This document shows, in pieces, positions 24,765 to 37,652 of a stretch of DNA of 64,000 bases (position 1 is its first letter; each line of letters begins with the position of its first letter). The stretch comes from Pseudoxanthomonas sp. YR558. Its GTDB lineage: Bacteria > Pseudomonadota > Gammaproteobacteria > Xanthomonadales > Xanthomonadaceae. The notes under the pieces are model-generated. The model was not told the DNA's origin and made no database searches. It was given only the letters and a program-made list of their open reading frames with translations. The DNA is taken from assembly GCF_900116385.1 (NCBI RefSeq), contig NZ_FPCI01000001.1, positions 1-64,000 of the forward strand, read 5' to 3'. Made by a program: the position numbers and the translations under genes.

Positions 24765-26387
24765 ATGCAGCGTTACCTCGCCTATGCCGTCACGGTGTTG
24801 CTGACGGCCTGCATGCTGGTGTTGGCATTGTCCTGGCCTGTGGCCTGGTGGGGCGTTGCGCTCTTCGGCGCGCTGGCGGTGCTCGGTACCTGGGACGTGC
24901 TGCAGACGCGCAGCACGTTACGCCGCAATTACCCGGTGCTGGCGCATTTCCGTTACGGGCTGGAGTCGGTTGGCCCCGAAATCCGCCAGTACTTCATCGA
25001 AGGCGACACGGCCGAAGTGCCGTTCTCGCGACAGCAACGTTCGCTGGTGTACCAGCGCGCCAAGGGCGTGATGGACGTGGTGCCGTTCGGCAGCCAACAG
25101 GACGTGTACAGCGTGGACTACGAATGGATCAACCATTCGATGGCGCCGACGCACGTGGATTCGCACGACTTCCGCGTGGTCATCGGGGCTGGCTCGGCGC
25201 AGCCGTACTCGGCCAGCGTGTTCAACATCTCGGCGATGAGTTTCGGCGCGCTGTCGGCGAATGCGGTGCGCGCACTTAACGAAGGCGCGCGACGGGGTGG
25301 CTTCTACCATGACACCGGCGAGGGCTCGATCTCGCCCTACCATCGCGAGAAGGGTGGCGACCTGGTTTGGGAAATCGGCTCCGGTTACTTCGGTTGCCGC
25401 GATGAAGAGGGGCGCTTCAGTGAGGCGCGCTTCGTCGAGAACGCGCGCTCGCCCCAGGTGAAAATGATCGAGTTGAAGTTGTCGCAGGGCGCCAAGCCGG
25501 GCCACGGCGGCGTCCTGCCGGCAGCGAAGGTCAGCGCGGAAATCTCAGCGACCCGCGGCGTACCGATGGGGCACGACTGCGTCTCGCCGGCGAAGCATTC
25601 CGCCTTCTCCACGCCGGTGGAGCTGCTGCAGTTCATCGCGCGCCTGCGTGAGCTCTCCGGCGGCAAGCCGACCGGTTTCAAGCTGGCCATCGGGCACCCC
25701 TGGGAGTGGTTCGGCATCGCCAAGGCCATGCAGGAGACCGGCCTGTTGCCGGACTTCATCGTGGTGGACGGTGCGGAAGGCGGTACAGGCGCGGCGCCCG
25801 CGGAGTTCATCGACCATGTGGGCGTGCCGATGCACGAGGCGCTGCTACTGGTCCACAACACGCTCGTCGGTTTGAACCTACGCGACAAGGTGCGGCTGGG
25901 TGCCGCCGGCAAGATCATCAGTGCCTTCGATGTCGCCCGCACGATGGCCATGGGCGCGGACTGGTGCAACGCCGCCCGGGGTTTCATGTTCGCGCTGGGC
26001 TGCATCCAGTCGCAGAGCTGCCACAACGACCGTTGTCCTACCGGCGTCGCCACGCAGGATCCGAAGCGCTGGAAGCACCTGGACGTAGGCGACAAGTCGG
26101 TGCGCGTGCAGCAGTTCCATGACAACACGCTGAAGGCGCTGCGCGACATGCTGTGCGCGGCCGGCCTCGACCACCCGCAGCAGCTGGGGCCGGAACACAT
26201 CCTGCGCCGGGTGTCACCGATCGAAGTGCGCTCGCTGGCCTCGTTGTACCGGTTCCTGGAGCCGGGCGAACTGCTGGACCGGGTGCCGGCGCATGCGGTG
26301 TTCCGGGACTTCTGGGCCGATGCCCGCAGCGACGCGTTTGCGCCGCCCAAGCGGGTCAGCGCCCTGTGCGACACCAAGGACCGCTGA
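24765..26387 (+). CDS. FMN-binding glutamate synthase family protein
   Basis: The 540-residue protein starts at the ATG at 24765 (GGGAG upstream). Two N-terminal membrane segments (residues 5-45) anchor it, followed by a region related to the central and FMN-binding domains of the glutamate synthase large subunit (SAMSFGALSANAVRALNEGA, DGAEGGTGAAP) and the iron-sulfur cysteine cluster CIQSQSCHNDRCPTG. The glutaminase domain of true GltB is absent, so it is not a complete glutamate synthase. The physiological reaction of this widespread family is not established. It stands alone, upstream of tRNA-Val. Confidence 0.88.
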   Translation: MQRYLAYAVTVLLTACMLVLALSWPVAWWGVALFGALAVLGTWDVLQTRSTLRRNYPVLAHFRYGLESVGPEIRQYFIEGDTAEVPFSRQQRSLVYQRAKGVMDVVPFGSQQDVYSVDYEWINHSMAPTHVDSHDFRVVIGAGSAQPYSASVFNISAMSFGALSANAVRALNEGARRGGFYHDTGEGSISPYHREKGGDLVWEIGSGYFGCRDEEGRFSEARFVENARSPQVKMIELKLSQGAKPGHGGVLPAAKVSAEISATRGVPMGHDCVSPAKHSAFSTPVELLQFIARLRELSGGKPTGFKLAIGHPWEWFGIAKAMQETGLLPDFIVVDGAEGGTGAAPAEFIDHVGVPMHEALLLVHNTLVGLNLRDKVRLGAAGKIISAFDVARTMAMGADWCNAARGFMFALGCIQSQSCHNDRCPTGVATQDPKRWKHLDVGDKSVRVQQFHDNTLKALRDMLCAAGLDHPQQLGPEHILRRVSPIEVRSLASLYRFLEPGELLDRVPAHAVFRDFWADARSDAFAPPKRVSALCDTKDR

Positions 26388-26445
26388 GGCGGGTGCGTTG
26401 ACCGGCTCCCCGGTCCCCGTTTATCATGCGCGCCCCGACGAATTC

Positions 26446-26520
26446 GGGCGGTTAGCTCAGCGGTAGAGCACTGCTTTCACACGGCAGGGGTCACAAGTTC
26501 GAAACTTGTACCGCCCACCA
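26446..26520 (+). tRNA. tRNA-Val(CAC)
   Basis: The 75-base gene with encoded CCA has acceptor GGGCGGT paired with ACCGCCC, a short D-arm and anticodon loop TTCACAC giving CAC. Confidence 0.95.
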
Positions 26521-26529
26521 GATCCAGCG

Positions 26530-26555
26530 AAAAGCCCGGCCTCGGCCGGGCTTTT
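26530..26555 (+). terminator. Intrinsic terminator after tRNA-Val
   Basis: AAAAGCCCGGCC, a TC loop, then GGCCGGGCTTTT form a strong GC stem followed by a T run. Confidence 0.85.
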
Positions 26556-26807
26556 TCGTGTCCGCCTACTCCCGGCGCATGCCGACGTGCCGGCCGCCCG
26601 CCATTCGACGGAATGCGCTTCCGATGGCGCCATAAGTGCTTGTTTCTGTGGCCGAAAAGGCCGGTCTGGCACACCCGTTGTGATACACTCCACAGGTTGC
26701 AGAACCCGCCGGAATCCCCGCCTGTCGCTGCCTCGCCGACCCTCGTCGGCTAGGCCCGCTTTGGCCCGGATTCAGGCCCGAGACAATCAGAGAAACACGG
26801 AACCCGA

Positions 26808-29504
<2,697 letters not shown>

Positions 29505-29591
29505 CCGACCCCGGAGGCGCGCGGGCGATGACCCCGCCGCCTCCATCCCTGCGTTCTATACTGCCGACACGACCACGGCAGGGAATGGCAC

Positions 29592-32500
29592 ATGGGATCG
29601 GTACATCGGAACAGGACGAACGCGCGTAGCCGCTGGGTGCGCGCGTTTTTTATTGCCTTGTTGGCCGCAACGGCCGTCGCCGGCTGCAAACGCAATGAAA
29701 CCGGCCAGCTGCCGGAAGCCAGCGGCGAACCCATCAAGGCCGAAGCGGCCAAGGTTGAGGGCTTCGCGCTCGTCGGCGCTTATCCCGACCAGCATGATGG
29801 CGACCTCGCCATCGCCCTTGAGTTCAGCCGCCCGCTGGTGAGCTCGCAGGATTTCGACGACCTGTTGGTGGTGAAGGACGCCAATGGCGCCGCGGTGAAG
29901 GGCAGCTGGGTGCTGGACGACAAGGGCCTGATCCTGCGATTCCCGTCGGTCGAAGCAGCGAAGGATTACGACGTCACCCTGAAGGCCGGCCTATCCGCCG
30001 CCGACGGCACGCGCCTGGGCAAGGACGACACGCGCAAGGTGCATACCGGCGAGCTGGACCCGGCCGTTGGCTTCGCATCGCAGGGCAGCGTGCTGCCGGC
30101 GCGCGAGAGCCGGGGCCTGCCGGTGGTGTCGATCAACGTGCCGGAAGTGGACGTGGAGTTCCTGCGCGTCAGCGAGAAGCAGTTGCCGAAGTTCTTCGCC
30201 GAGTACCAGCGCGGCGGCCGCCGCGGCAGCTGGGACCTGGACAGCGACTACGGCGACAGCACGCCGATCGGCGACCTCGCCGAGCCCGTCTACCTCAACC
30301 GGTTCGTGCTGGGCGGCAAGCCCAACGAGCGCGTGCTGACCTACCTGCCGATCCAGGACATCCGCGAACTGCAGGATCCTGGCTTGTACTTCGCGGTGAT
30401 GAAGCGCACCGGTAAGTTCGCCGGCGAGTTCGAGACCGCGTTCTTCACCGTCAGCGACATCGGCCTGCACACGCGCGCGTACAAGGACACGTTGTTCGTG
30501 CACACGGCGTCGCTGCAGGACGGCGCTGCCATCGGTGGCGTCGAGCTGAAAGTCCTAGATGCACGCGGCGAAGCCGTGCTGGCCGGCAAGACCGACGGCA
30601 ACGGCAATGCGCTGCTGAAGTACACGCTCGACGCCGCCCACGTGCTGGTCGCCACGCGCGGCAAGGACGTGTCCATGCTGCCGTTCAACCAGCCAGCGTT
30701 GGACTTGTCCGAATTCGCCGTGGCCGGTCGCGAACAAGCCTGGTTCGACGTGTTCGCATGGTCCGGTCGTGATCTGTATCGCCCCGGCGAGATGGTGCGT
30801 ATCTCCGCCCTGCTGCGCGACAACGACGGCAAGCCCGTTCCCGCGCCCAAGCAGGGTGGGGGACAGCCCGTGTTCCTGCGGCTGAAGCAGCCGGACGGCA
30901 AGGTGTTCCGCGAGACCCGCCTGCAGCCCGGTGCACAGGGCTATTTCAGTTTCGAGCAGGCGATCCCGGTGGAAGCGCCGACCGGTCGCTGGCAGGTGGA
31001 ATTCCGTACCGACCCGGCGAGCAAGGAGGCGGTGCAGGGTATGACCCTGCGCATCGAGGAATTCCTTCCCGAACGCATGAAGCTGGACCTGGATGCGGCG
31101 CAGCCGGTACTGAAGCCGGGCGAGCCGCTGAAGCTCACCGCGACCGCAGCGTATCTTTATGGCGCGCCGGCCAGCGGCAACCGCTTTACCGCCAAGCTCG
31201 CGGTCGCGGTGGAACAGCATCCGCTGGAGCAGTTGCCGGGTTACTTCTTCGGCGACCCTACGCTGGAGCTGCCGAAGGAAGCCAAGGACGTCATCGACGC
31301 CACGCTGCCGGAGAACGGCGTGCTGCAGGAAGACATCGCGCTGCCCGCCGAGGCCAAACCGCGCAGCACCATTGCGGCGATCGTCTCGGGCAGCGTCTAC
31401 GAAACCGGCGGCCGCACGGTGAACCGCACGCTGAAGCGCGTGTTGTGGCCCGCCGGTTCGCTGGTCGGTATCCGTCCGCTGTTCGACGACAAGGACGGCG
31501 CCGACGCCAACGCCAATGCCGGCTTCGAACTGGTGCGCGTGGATGCCGCGGGCAAGCCGCAGCCGGCGAAGGGCCTGAAGGCCACGCTGGTGCGCGAGCT
31601 GCGCGACTACCACTGGAACTACGACGAAGACGGCGGCTGGGATTACGACTTCACCCGCCGGTTCGAAAACAAGGACACGCGCACGCTGGATATCGGCACC
31701 GGTGCCTCGAAAGTGGATTTCCCAGTGGAGTGGGGCGAATACCGGCTCGACGTGTTCGACCCGGCGACCGGCCTGACCACCCGCTATCCGTTCCGCGCGG
31801 GCTGGAGCTGGGACGACCAGAACCGCGGCCTGGATGCGCGCCCCGACAAGGTCAAGCTGGCGCTGGACAAAACCGGCTACAAGGCCGGGGACACCTTGAA
31901 GGTGACCATCACGCCGCCGCACGCGGGCAAGGGCCTGCTGATGGTGGAAGCCGACCGCATGCTGTACGTGCAGGCGATCGAGGCCAAGCCGGGCAGCACG
32001 TTCTCTATCCCGGTGACCAAGGAGTGGGAGCGCCATGACGTCTATGTGACCGCGCTGGTGTTCCGTGGCGGTTCCGCGCCCAGCAAGATCACCCCGGCCC
32101 GCGCGGTGGGCGTGGCGCACGTGCCGATGGACCGTCGCGACCGTCGCGTCGCGGTCGGTCTGTCGGTGCCCAAGCAGATGCGGCCGGAGCAGGACCTGCG
32201 GGCGAGCGTCAGCGTACCGGAACTCGCGGGCCAGACTGCGCACGTCACCGTATCCGCGGTGGACGTGGGCATCCTCAACATCACCCGCTTCCCGGTACCG
32301 GATGCGAATGCGCAGTTCTTCGCCCAGCGTCGGTTGGGCGTCGACGCGTACGACATCTACGGTCGCGTGATCGAGAGCTTCGAAGGCGGTAGCGCCAAGA
32401 TCCGCTTCGGCGGCGACATGGCGCTGGAAGCGTTGCCGCAGGCCAAGCGCCCGACGGCGCGCGTGCAGACGGTGGATCTGTTCTCCGGGCCTGTGAAGCT

Positions 32501-34535
32501 CGATGGCAAGGGCAATGCCCGCGTCGCACTGAAGGTGCCCGACTTCAACGGCACGCTGCGTGTGTCGGCGCTGGTCTATTCCGACACGCGCTACGGCAAT
32601 CGTGACCGCGAAACCGTGGTGCGTGCGCCGATCGTGGCCGAAGCCAGCCTGCCGCGCGTGCTCGCACCGGGCGACAAGAGCACGGTGACCCTGGACGTGC
32701 AGAACTTCACCGGCAAGACCGGCGCGTTCAAGGTCCTGGTCAACGGTGAAGGACCGCTCAACATCGGCGAAGGCAGCCGCAGCACCGACCTCGCCATCGA
32801 TGCCAAGCGCACGCTGACGTTCCCGATCACCGCAGGTGAGGGCTACACGACGGCACAGGTCCGCGTTCGCGTGGAGGGCAACGGCTTCAAGGTGGACCGG
32901 CGCTACGACGTTCCGGTGCGCGCAGGGTGGCCGGCTGTGTTGCGCTCGCGCACGCAGGTGCTGGATAGCTTGGCGCCGGTGGAGATGGGCTCAGGGTTCG
33001 CGGATGGATTGATGCCCGGGTCGGTGACCGCGCGCATGACGGTCAGCGCGCTGCCGCCGATTCCGTTCGCCAGTGCCTTGAAGGGCGCGCTGGAATACCC
33101 CTATGGTTGCGCGGAACAGACGACCAGCAAGGGCTATGCGGCGCTGGAACTGGAGGACGCCACGGCGAAGCTGTTGGGCATCGATGGCCTCGACGCGAAG
33201 AAGCGCCGCGAGCGCATGGAAGGCGCGTTCGGTCGCCTGGCCTCGATGCAGGTGGCCAATGGCCACTTCTCGATGTGGGGCAACGACGACTACGTCAATC
33301 CCGGTTTGACGCCCTACATCGCCGAGTTCCTGCTGGATGCGCGCGAAGGCGGGTTCGCCGTGCCGGACGCCGTGCTGCAGAAGGCGCTGACGCGCCTCAA
33401 CGAAGATCTGCTCGCCGGTGGCGCGCAGTTCTACGGCTATGACCGTCGCGATCACCTGAAATTCGCCAACCAGGCCTACGCGGGGTATGTGCTGGCGCGG
33501 GTGAATCGTGCGCCGCTCGGTACCTTGCGTGCGCTGTACGACAACGAGCGTGGCAAGGCCCTGACGGGTCTGCCGCTGGTGCACCTGGGTATCGCCTTGA
33601 CGCTGCAGGGCGACCGCAATCGCGGCGCCAAGGCGATCGCCGAAGGCTTCGCCAAGACCGGCGACCGACCGGAGTACCTGGGCGACTACGGCACGAAGCT
33701 GCGCGACGACGCGTTGATGATCGCGCTGGTGCACGAACGCAAGCTGACCAAGCCCGAGTACGACCGCCGCGCGATCTCGCTCGGACGCGAGCTGGATGCA
33801 CGGCGCAACAGTGGCTGGCTGTGGCTGAGCACGCAGGAGCAGGTGGCGCTGGCCCGGCTGGGCAAGGCGTTGATGGTGGACCAGAAGAAGCTGGTCTCCG
33901 GCCAATGGAGCATCGGCGGTGATGCGGAAACCGTCGCGCCGGTGCGCCTGTTCGGCCGGAGCGTCGACCACGCGGCGCTCGCACGCGGCGTGCGCTTCGT
34001 GCCCGAAGGTTCGCCGCCGCTGTACGCCTCGCTGGACGTGGCCGGCATCCCGCGTAGCGCACCAGCGCCGGACAATCGCCAGATCGGCATCGAGCGCCGG
34101 TACTACAAGACCGACGGGCAGGAGTGGAAGGGCGGCACGCTGAAGGAAGGCGAGGCGTTGATCGTGCGCGTGGGCGTCACGGCGCACGTGGACATGCCCG
34201 ATGCCTTGTTCACCGACCTGTTGCCGGCTGGCCTGGAGATCGAGAACTTCAATCTGGGCGATGCGAAGCAATGGGCCGAGGTGGTCGTGGACGGCATCGC
34301 GATCAGTGATCGCGGCAGCGCCGCCGACGTCAAGCACGAAGAGTTCCGTGATGACCGCTACGTGGCGGCGCTGAAGCTCGATCGCGGCGGCACGGCGAAG
34401 TTGTTCTACCTCGTTCGCGCGGTGACGCCTGGCATCTATACGGTGCCGCCGTCGCTGGTGGAAGACATGTATCGCCCGGATATTCGCGGCGTGGGCAAGG
34501 CCTCGCCGGCGACGATCACGGTGGTGCAGCCGTGA
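29592..34535 (+). CDS. yfhM: Bacterial alpha-2-macroglobulin family lipoprotein
   Basis: The 1647-residue protein is a lipoprotein by its signal sequence with lipobox AVAGC (Cys near residue 36). It carries macroglobulin domains, the bait region and a thioester site, YGCAEQ with Cys1173, then an alpha-helical thioester domain and a receptor-like end. Bacterial alpha-2-macroglobulins trap proteases in the periplasm to protect the cell when the envelope is broken. E. coli YfhM has CLEQ at this site, here CAEQ. It lies directly before pbpC, the well-known pairing, which suggests defence linked to peptidoglycan repair. Confidence 0.93.
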   Translation: MGSVHRNRTNARSRWVRAFFIALLAATAVAGCKRNETGQLPEASGEPIKAEAAKVEGFALVGAYPDQHDGDLAIALEFSRPLVSSQDFDDLLVVKDANGAAVKGSWVLDDKGLILRFPSVEAAKDYDVTLKAGLSAADGTRLGKDDTRKVHTGELDPAVGFASQGSVLPARESRGLPVVSINVPEVDVEFLRVSEKQLPKFFAEYQRGGRRGSWDLDSDYGDSTPIGDLAEPVYLNRFVLGGKPNERVLTYLPIQDIRELQDPGLYFAVMKRTGKFAGEFETAFFTVSDIGLHTRAYKDTLFVHTASLQDGAAIGGVELKVLDARGEAVLAGKTDGNGNALLKYTLDAAHVLVATRGKDVSMLPFNQPALDLSEFAVAGREQAWFDVFAWSGRDLYRPGEMVRISALLRDNDGKPVPAPKQGGGQPVFLRLKQPDGKVFRETRLQPGAQGYFSFEQAIPVEAPTGRWQVEFRTDPASKEAVQGMTLRIEEFLPERMKLDLDAAQPVLKPGEPLKLTATAAYLYGAPASGNRFTAKLAVAVEQHPLEQLPGYFFGDPTLELPKEAKDVIDATLPENGVLQEDIALPAEAKPRSTIAAIVSGSVYETGGRTVNRTLKRVLWPAGSLVGIRPLFDDKDGADANANAGFELVRVDAAGKPQPAKGLKATLVRELRDYHWNYDEDGGWDYDFTRRFENKDTRTLDIGTGASKVDFPVEWGEYRLDVFDPATGLTTRYPFRAGWSWDDQNRGLDARPDKVKLALDKTGYKAGDTLKVTITPPHAGKGLLMVEADRMLYVQAIEAKPGSTFSIPVTKEWERHDVYVTALVFRGGSAPSKITPARAVGVAHVPMDRRDRRVAVGLSVPKQMRPEQDLRASVSVPELAGQTAHVTVSAVDVGILNITRFPVPDANAQFFAQRRLGVDAYDIYGRVIESFEGGSAKIRFGGDMALEALPQAKRPTARVQTVDLFSGPVKLDGKGNARVALKVPDFNGTLRVSALVYSDTRYGNRDRETVVRAPIVAEASLPRVLAPGDKSTVTLDVQNFTGKTGAFKVLVNGEGPLNIGEGSRSTDLAIDAKRTLTFPITAGEGYTTAQVRVRVEGNGFKVDRRYDVPVRAGWPAVLRSRTQVLDSLAPVEMGSGFADGLMPGSVTARMTVSALPPIPFASALKGALEYPYGCAEQTTSKGYAALELEDATAKLLGIDGLDAKKRRERMEGAFGRLASMQVANGHFSMWGNDDYVNPGLTPYIAEFLLDAREGGFAVPDAVLQKALTRLNEDLLAGGAQFYGYDRRDHLKFANQAYAGYVLARVNRAPLGTLRALYDNERGKALTGLPLVHLGIALTLQGDRNRGAKAIAEGFAKTGDRPEYLGDYGTKLRDDALMIALVHERKLTKPEYDRRAISLGRELDARRNSGWLWLSTQEQVALARLGKALMVDQKKLVSGQWSIGGDAETVAPVRLFGRSVDHAALARGVRFVPEGSPPLYASLDVAGIPRSAPAPDNRQIGIERRYYKTDGQEWKGGTLKEGEALIVRVGVTAHVDMPDALFTDLLPAGLEIENFNLGDAKQWAEVVVDGIAISDRGSAADVKHEEFRDDRYVAALKLDRGGTAKLFYLVRAVTPGIYTVPPSLVEDMYRPDIRGVGKASPATITVVQP

Positions 34536-34541
34536 GGCGGT

Positions 34542-34571
34542 CACCTTCTCCCCGCGTGCGGGGAGAAGGTG
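34542..34571. repeat. Perfect hairpin between the alpha-2-macroglobulin and pbpC genes
   Basis: CACCTTCTCCCCGC is mirrored by GCGGGGAGAAGGTG with a GT centre: 14-bp perfect arms. There is no T run. Such GCGGGGAGAAGG-type hairpins recur as intergenic elements in xanthomonad genomes (from memory), so this may be one of a dispersed family and not a full terminator. It lies 11 bases before the pbpC start. Confidence 0.7.
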
Positions 34572-34581
34572 CTGGGCAAGG

Positions 34582-36975
34582 ATGAAGGACGAAGCACGCC
34601 CGCAGCGCCTGAGAAGTTTCGCAGGCGCCCTACCGCGCACGCGGCGCTGGTTGCCATGGCTACGGTGGGGCACGGTTGCCGCGCTCGCCGCGCTGCTGGT
34701 GCTCGATCTTGCCTTCCCGCCGCCGCTACCGAAAGTTCGCGACACCAGCACGTTGGTGGTCGCGCGCGACGGCACGCCACTGCGTGCCTTCGCCGACCGC
34801 GATGGCGTATGGCGCTATCCCGCGACACCCGAGACGGTGTCGCCGCTTTACCTACAGGCCTTGTTGAACTACGAAGACCGCTGGTTCTGGCGGCACCCCG
34901 GCGTCAATCCTTGGGCGCTGGTGCGTGCGGCTGGGCAGTTCGTCCGCCATGGGCGGGTGGTGTCCGGCGGCTCGACGCTGACCATGCAGGTGGCGCGTAT
35001 GCTGGACCGGCACTCGCGTACGCCCTGGGGCAAGGCCAAACAGATGCTGCGCGCGGTGCAGCTGGAAGCGCACCTGTCCAAGCGCGAGATCCTCACGCTG
35101 TACCTGGAACGTGCGCCATTCGGCGGCACCATCGAAGGTGTCGATGCCGCGAGCTGGGCTTATCTCGGCAAACCTGCGTCGCGGTTGTCGCATGCAGAAG
35201 CGGCATTACTCGCGGTATTACCGCAATCGCCCAGCCGACTGCGTCCGGATCGTCATCCCGACGCGGCACAGGCCGCGCGCGACAAGGTGCTGCAGCGCAT
35301 GGCCGATCTCGGCGTTTGGTCGACCGCGGAGGTGGAGGACGCGCGCATCGAGCCGGTCGTCGCGCGAACCTTGCAGCCGCCGCTGCAAGCGGCGTTGCTA
35401 GCGGAGCGGCTGCGACGGCAGCAACCGCGCGTGGCACGGATCGTATCCACGCTCGATGCCGGCCTGCAGCGAACGCTGGAGGAGCGCGTGCAGGGCTATT
35501 TCTCGGCGCTGCCCCCGCGCACGTCGGCTGCGTTGCTGGTGGTCGATAACGCGACGATGGAGGCGCGCGCCTATGTGGGATCGGTCGCGTTCGGCGATCG
35601 CCAGCGGCTGGGGCACGTCGACATGGTGCAGGCTTGGCGCTCGCCCGGCTCCACATTGAAGCCTTTCTTGTACGGGCTTGCTCTTGATGACGGCCTGATC
35701 CATTCCGAAAGCCTGCTGGTCGATGCGCCGCAGTCGTTCCATGGTTACCGTCCGGGCAATTTCGATGCCGCGTTCAACGGGCCTGTCAGCGCAGCGGATG
35801 CGCTGCGCCTGTCGCTCAACGTGCCCGCGGTGGACCTGCTGGACCGCGTTGGCCCCGATCGCTTCTCGGCGCGATTGGCCAACAACGGCCTCGCGCTGCG
35901 CTATCCACGCGGTGCGAAGCCCAACCTGTCGCTGATCCTGGGCGGAACAGGCGCGCGCCTGGAGGACCTGGTGGGCGCGCATGCGGCGCTGAACCGCGAG
36001 GGACTGTCGGGCCGCGTACGTTACACGGTGCAGGATCCATCTTCGGATCGCCGGCTGCTGTCGCCTGGCGCGGCGTGGATCATTCGCGAGATCCTGGAAG
36101 CGCACCCGCGACCGGGCTATGGCAGCGGTGTGCTGGATACCGGCGGCCGCCCACGCGTCGCCTGGAAGACCGGTACGAGCTACGGCTTCCGCGATGCCTG
36201 GGCGCTGGGCGGCACGCGTCGCTACACCGTCGGCGTGTGGGTGGGGCGACCCGACGGCACGCCGTTGCCCGGGCAGTACGGGGCGGTTACGGCGCTGCCG
36301 TTGATGTTCGAAGTGATCGACAGCCTGCCGCGCGCACGCGGCGATGCGGAGCCGCGTCCACGACCGGTCGATGTCGCCGCGACCGACATCTGCTGGCCCC
36401 TCGGCTTGCCGCCGGAACCGGATGCAGCCTCGCTGTGCCAGCGCAAGCGCGACGCGTGGACGCTCGGCGGCAATGTGCCGCCCACCTTCGCCGAACGCGA
36501 TGCGCGACTGTGGAGCGTCGGGCGGGAGCGCTTCGACATCGACGTGCGCACGGGATTGCGCCTGTCTGCCGAATGCTCGCGTCCGCACGACGTGCGCAGC
36601 ACCGAGATCGCGCGCTGGCCCGCGCTGGCATCGCCCTGGTTGTCCATGCAGACGCGCGCGGCATCGCGCCTACCGGCACTGTCGCCGGATTGCCGATCCG
36701 ATGGCCGTGATGCCAGCGAGGAACTGCGCATCGAGGGGCTCAATGATCGCGCCACGATCGCCCGCGCGCCGGGCAGCCCGCACGGCGTTCGTTTGCAGCT
36801 GCGTGCGCTGGGAACGGAATCCCGCATCCAGTGGCTGCTCGATGGCCGATGGATCGCGGAAACAGACGGCGCGCAGGCCTTCCAGCGCGAGTTCGACGAA
36901 CCCGGCGAACACCAGCTCACCGCGTTGGCCGGAAGCGGCGCGTGGACGCGGGTACGGTTCGAGGTGTTGCGTTAG
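34582..36975 (+). CDS. pbpC: Penicillin-binding protein 1C (PbpC)
   Basis: This bifunctional peptidoglycan synthase acts at the inner membrane. The 797-residue protein has one N-terminal membrane anchor (residues 29-48), a glycosyltransferase domain (EDRWFWRHPGVNP, SGGSTLTMQVARM) and a transpeptidase domain with active Ser357 in STLK, SLN and KTG at residue 529. A C-terminal extension with two cysteines is typical of the PBP1C subfamily. It is the partner of the upstream alpha-2-macroglobulin gene. The start at 34582 gives the whole anchor. Confidence 0.94.
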   Translation: MKDEARPQRLRSFAGALPRTRRWLPWLRWGTVAALAALLVLDLAFPPPLPKVRDTSTLVVARDGTPLRAFADRDGVWRYPATPETVSPLYLQALLNYEDRWFWRHPGVNPWALVRAAGQFVRHGRVVSGGSTLTMQVARMLDRHSRTPWGKAKQMLRAVQLEAHLSKREILTLYLERAPFGGTIEGVDAASWAYLGKPASRLSHAEAALLAVLPQSPSRLRPDRHPDAAQAARDKVLQRMADLGVWSTAEVEDARIEPVVARTLQPPLQAALLAERLRRQQPRVARIVSTLDAGLQRTLEERVQGYFSALPPRTSAALLVVDNATMEARAYVGSVAFGDRQRLGHVDMVQAWRSPGSTLKPFLYGLALDDGLIHSESLLVDAPQSFHGYRPGNFDAAFNGPVSAADALRLSLNVPAVDLLDRVGPDRFSARLANNGLALRYPRGAKPNLSLILGGTGARLEDLVGAHAALNREGLSGRVRYTVQDPSSDRRLLSPGAAWIIREILEAHPRPGYGSGVLDTGGRPRVAWKTGTSYGFRDAWALGGTRRYTVGVWVGRPDGTPLPGQYGAVTALPLMFEVIDSLPRARGDAEPRPRPVDVAATDICWPLGLPPEPDAASLCQRKRDAWTLGGNVPPTFAERDARLWSVGRERFDIDVRTGLRLSAECSRPHDVRSTEIARWPALASPWLSMQTRAASRLPALSPDCRSDGRDASEELRIEGLNDRATIARAPGSPHGVRLQLRALGTESRIQWLLDGRWIAETDGAQAFQREFDEPGEHQLTALAGSGAWTRVRFEVLR

Positions 36976-36983
36976 GGGTGAAG

Positions 36984-37010
36984 GCCCGCGACGGTCCAGC
37001 CGTCGCGGGC
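36984..37010. terminator. Shared hairpin between convergent pbpC and peroxiredoxin genes
   Basis: GCCCGCGACGG, loop TCCAG, then CCGTCGCGGGC form an 11-bp perfect stem between two convergent genes. It lacks a strong T run on either side, so bidirectional termination is likely but not certain. Confidence 0.5.
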
Positions 37011-37018
37011 GCTGGCGA

Positions 37019-37498
37019 TCAGCCCAGCTGTTCCAGCATGTGTTCCGCGCCGGATACCTTGTACTCGCCGGGCGCTTCGACGAAGACATGCTTCACCACG
37101 CCGTCCTCCGCGTACAGCGCGAAGCGCTTGGCGCGGATGCCCATGCCGTAGGCGCTGGCGTCCATCTCCAGGCCCAAGGCCTTGGCTAGGTCGGCATTGC
37201 CGTCGGCCAGCATCTGCAGGCCCTCGGGCACGTGCTGGGTCTTGCCCCACGCCTGCATCACGAAGGGATCGTTCACCGACACGCAGAACACCTCGATGCC
37301 ACGCTTGCGGAATTCGTCGAAGTGCTGCACGTAGCTGGGCAGGTGCTTTTCGGAGCAGGTCGGGGTGAACGCGCCGGGCACGGCGAACAGGACCGCCTTG
37401 CGGCCGTCGAACAGGGCGACGGTATCCACCGTCTCCACGCCCTCGCGGATGCGCTTGAGGGTCACTTCGGGAATGCGTTCGCCAACCTGGATGCTCAT
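37019..37498 (-). CDS. Peroxiredoxin (Prx5/AhpE-like)
   Basis: This 159-residue cytosolic thiol peroxidase reduces peroxides. The peroxidatic cysteine lies in PGAFTPTCSEKHLP, the signature of the Prx5 subfamily, with a downstream FCVSVNDPFVMQAW motif. No second cysteine is in a typical resolving position, so it is probably a 1-Cys type that needs glutathione or glutaredoxin. The ATG at 37498 begins the family start MSIQVGERIPEV. Confidence 0.92.
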   Translation of the reverse strand: MSIQVGERIPEVTLKRIREGVETVDTVALFDGRKAVLFAVPGAFTPTCSEKHLPSYVQHFDEFRKRGIEVFCVSVNDPFVMQAWGKTQHVPEGLQMLADGNADLAKALGLEMDASAYGMGIRAKRFALYAEDGVVKHVFVEAPGEYKVSGAEHMLEQLG

Positions 37499-37652
37499 CG
37501 GACTGCCTTGGAGTGGGGATATGCGGGCCAGTGTAGCGCGCCGGCGTCATGCCGCCGTGACTCCCTGGCGTCCACGCCGCCGACACCGCGGGCGATTAGA
37601 ATTGCGTCGTGGCGCCCGGGTGCGGGCCGCTTACGGAAACGGCGGAGTTCGC

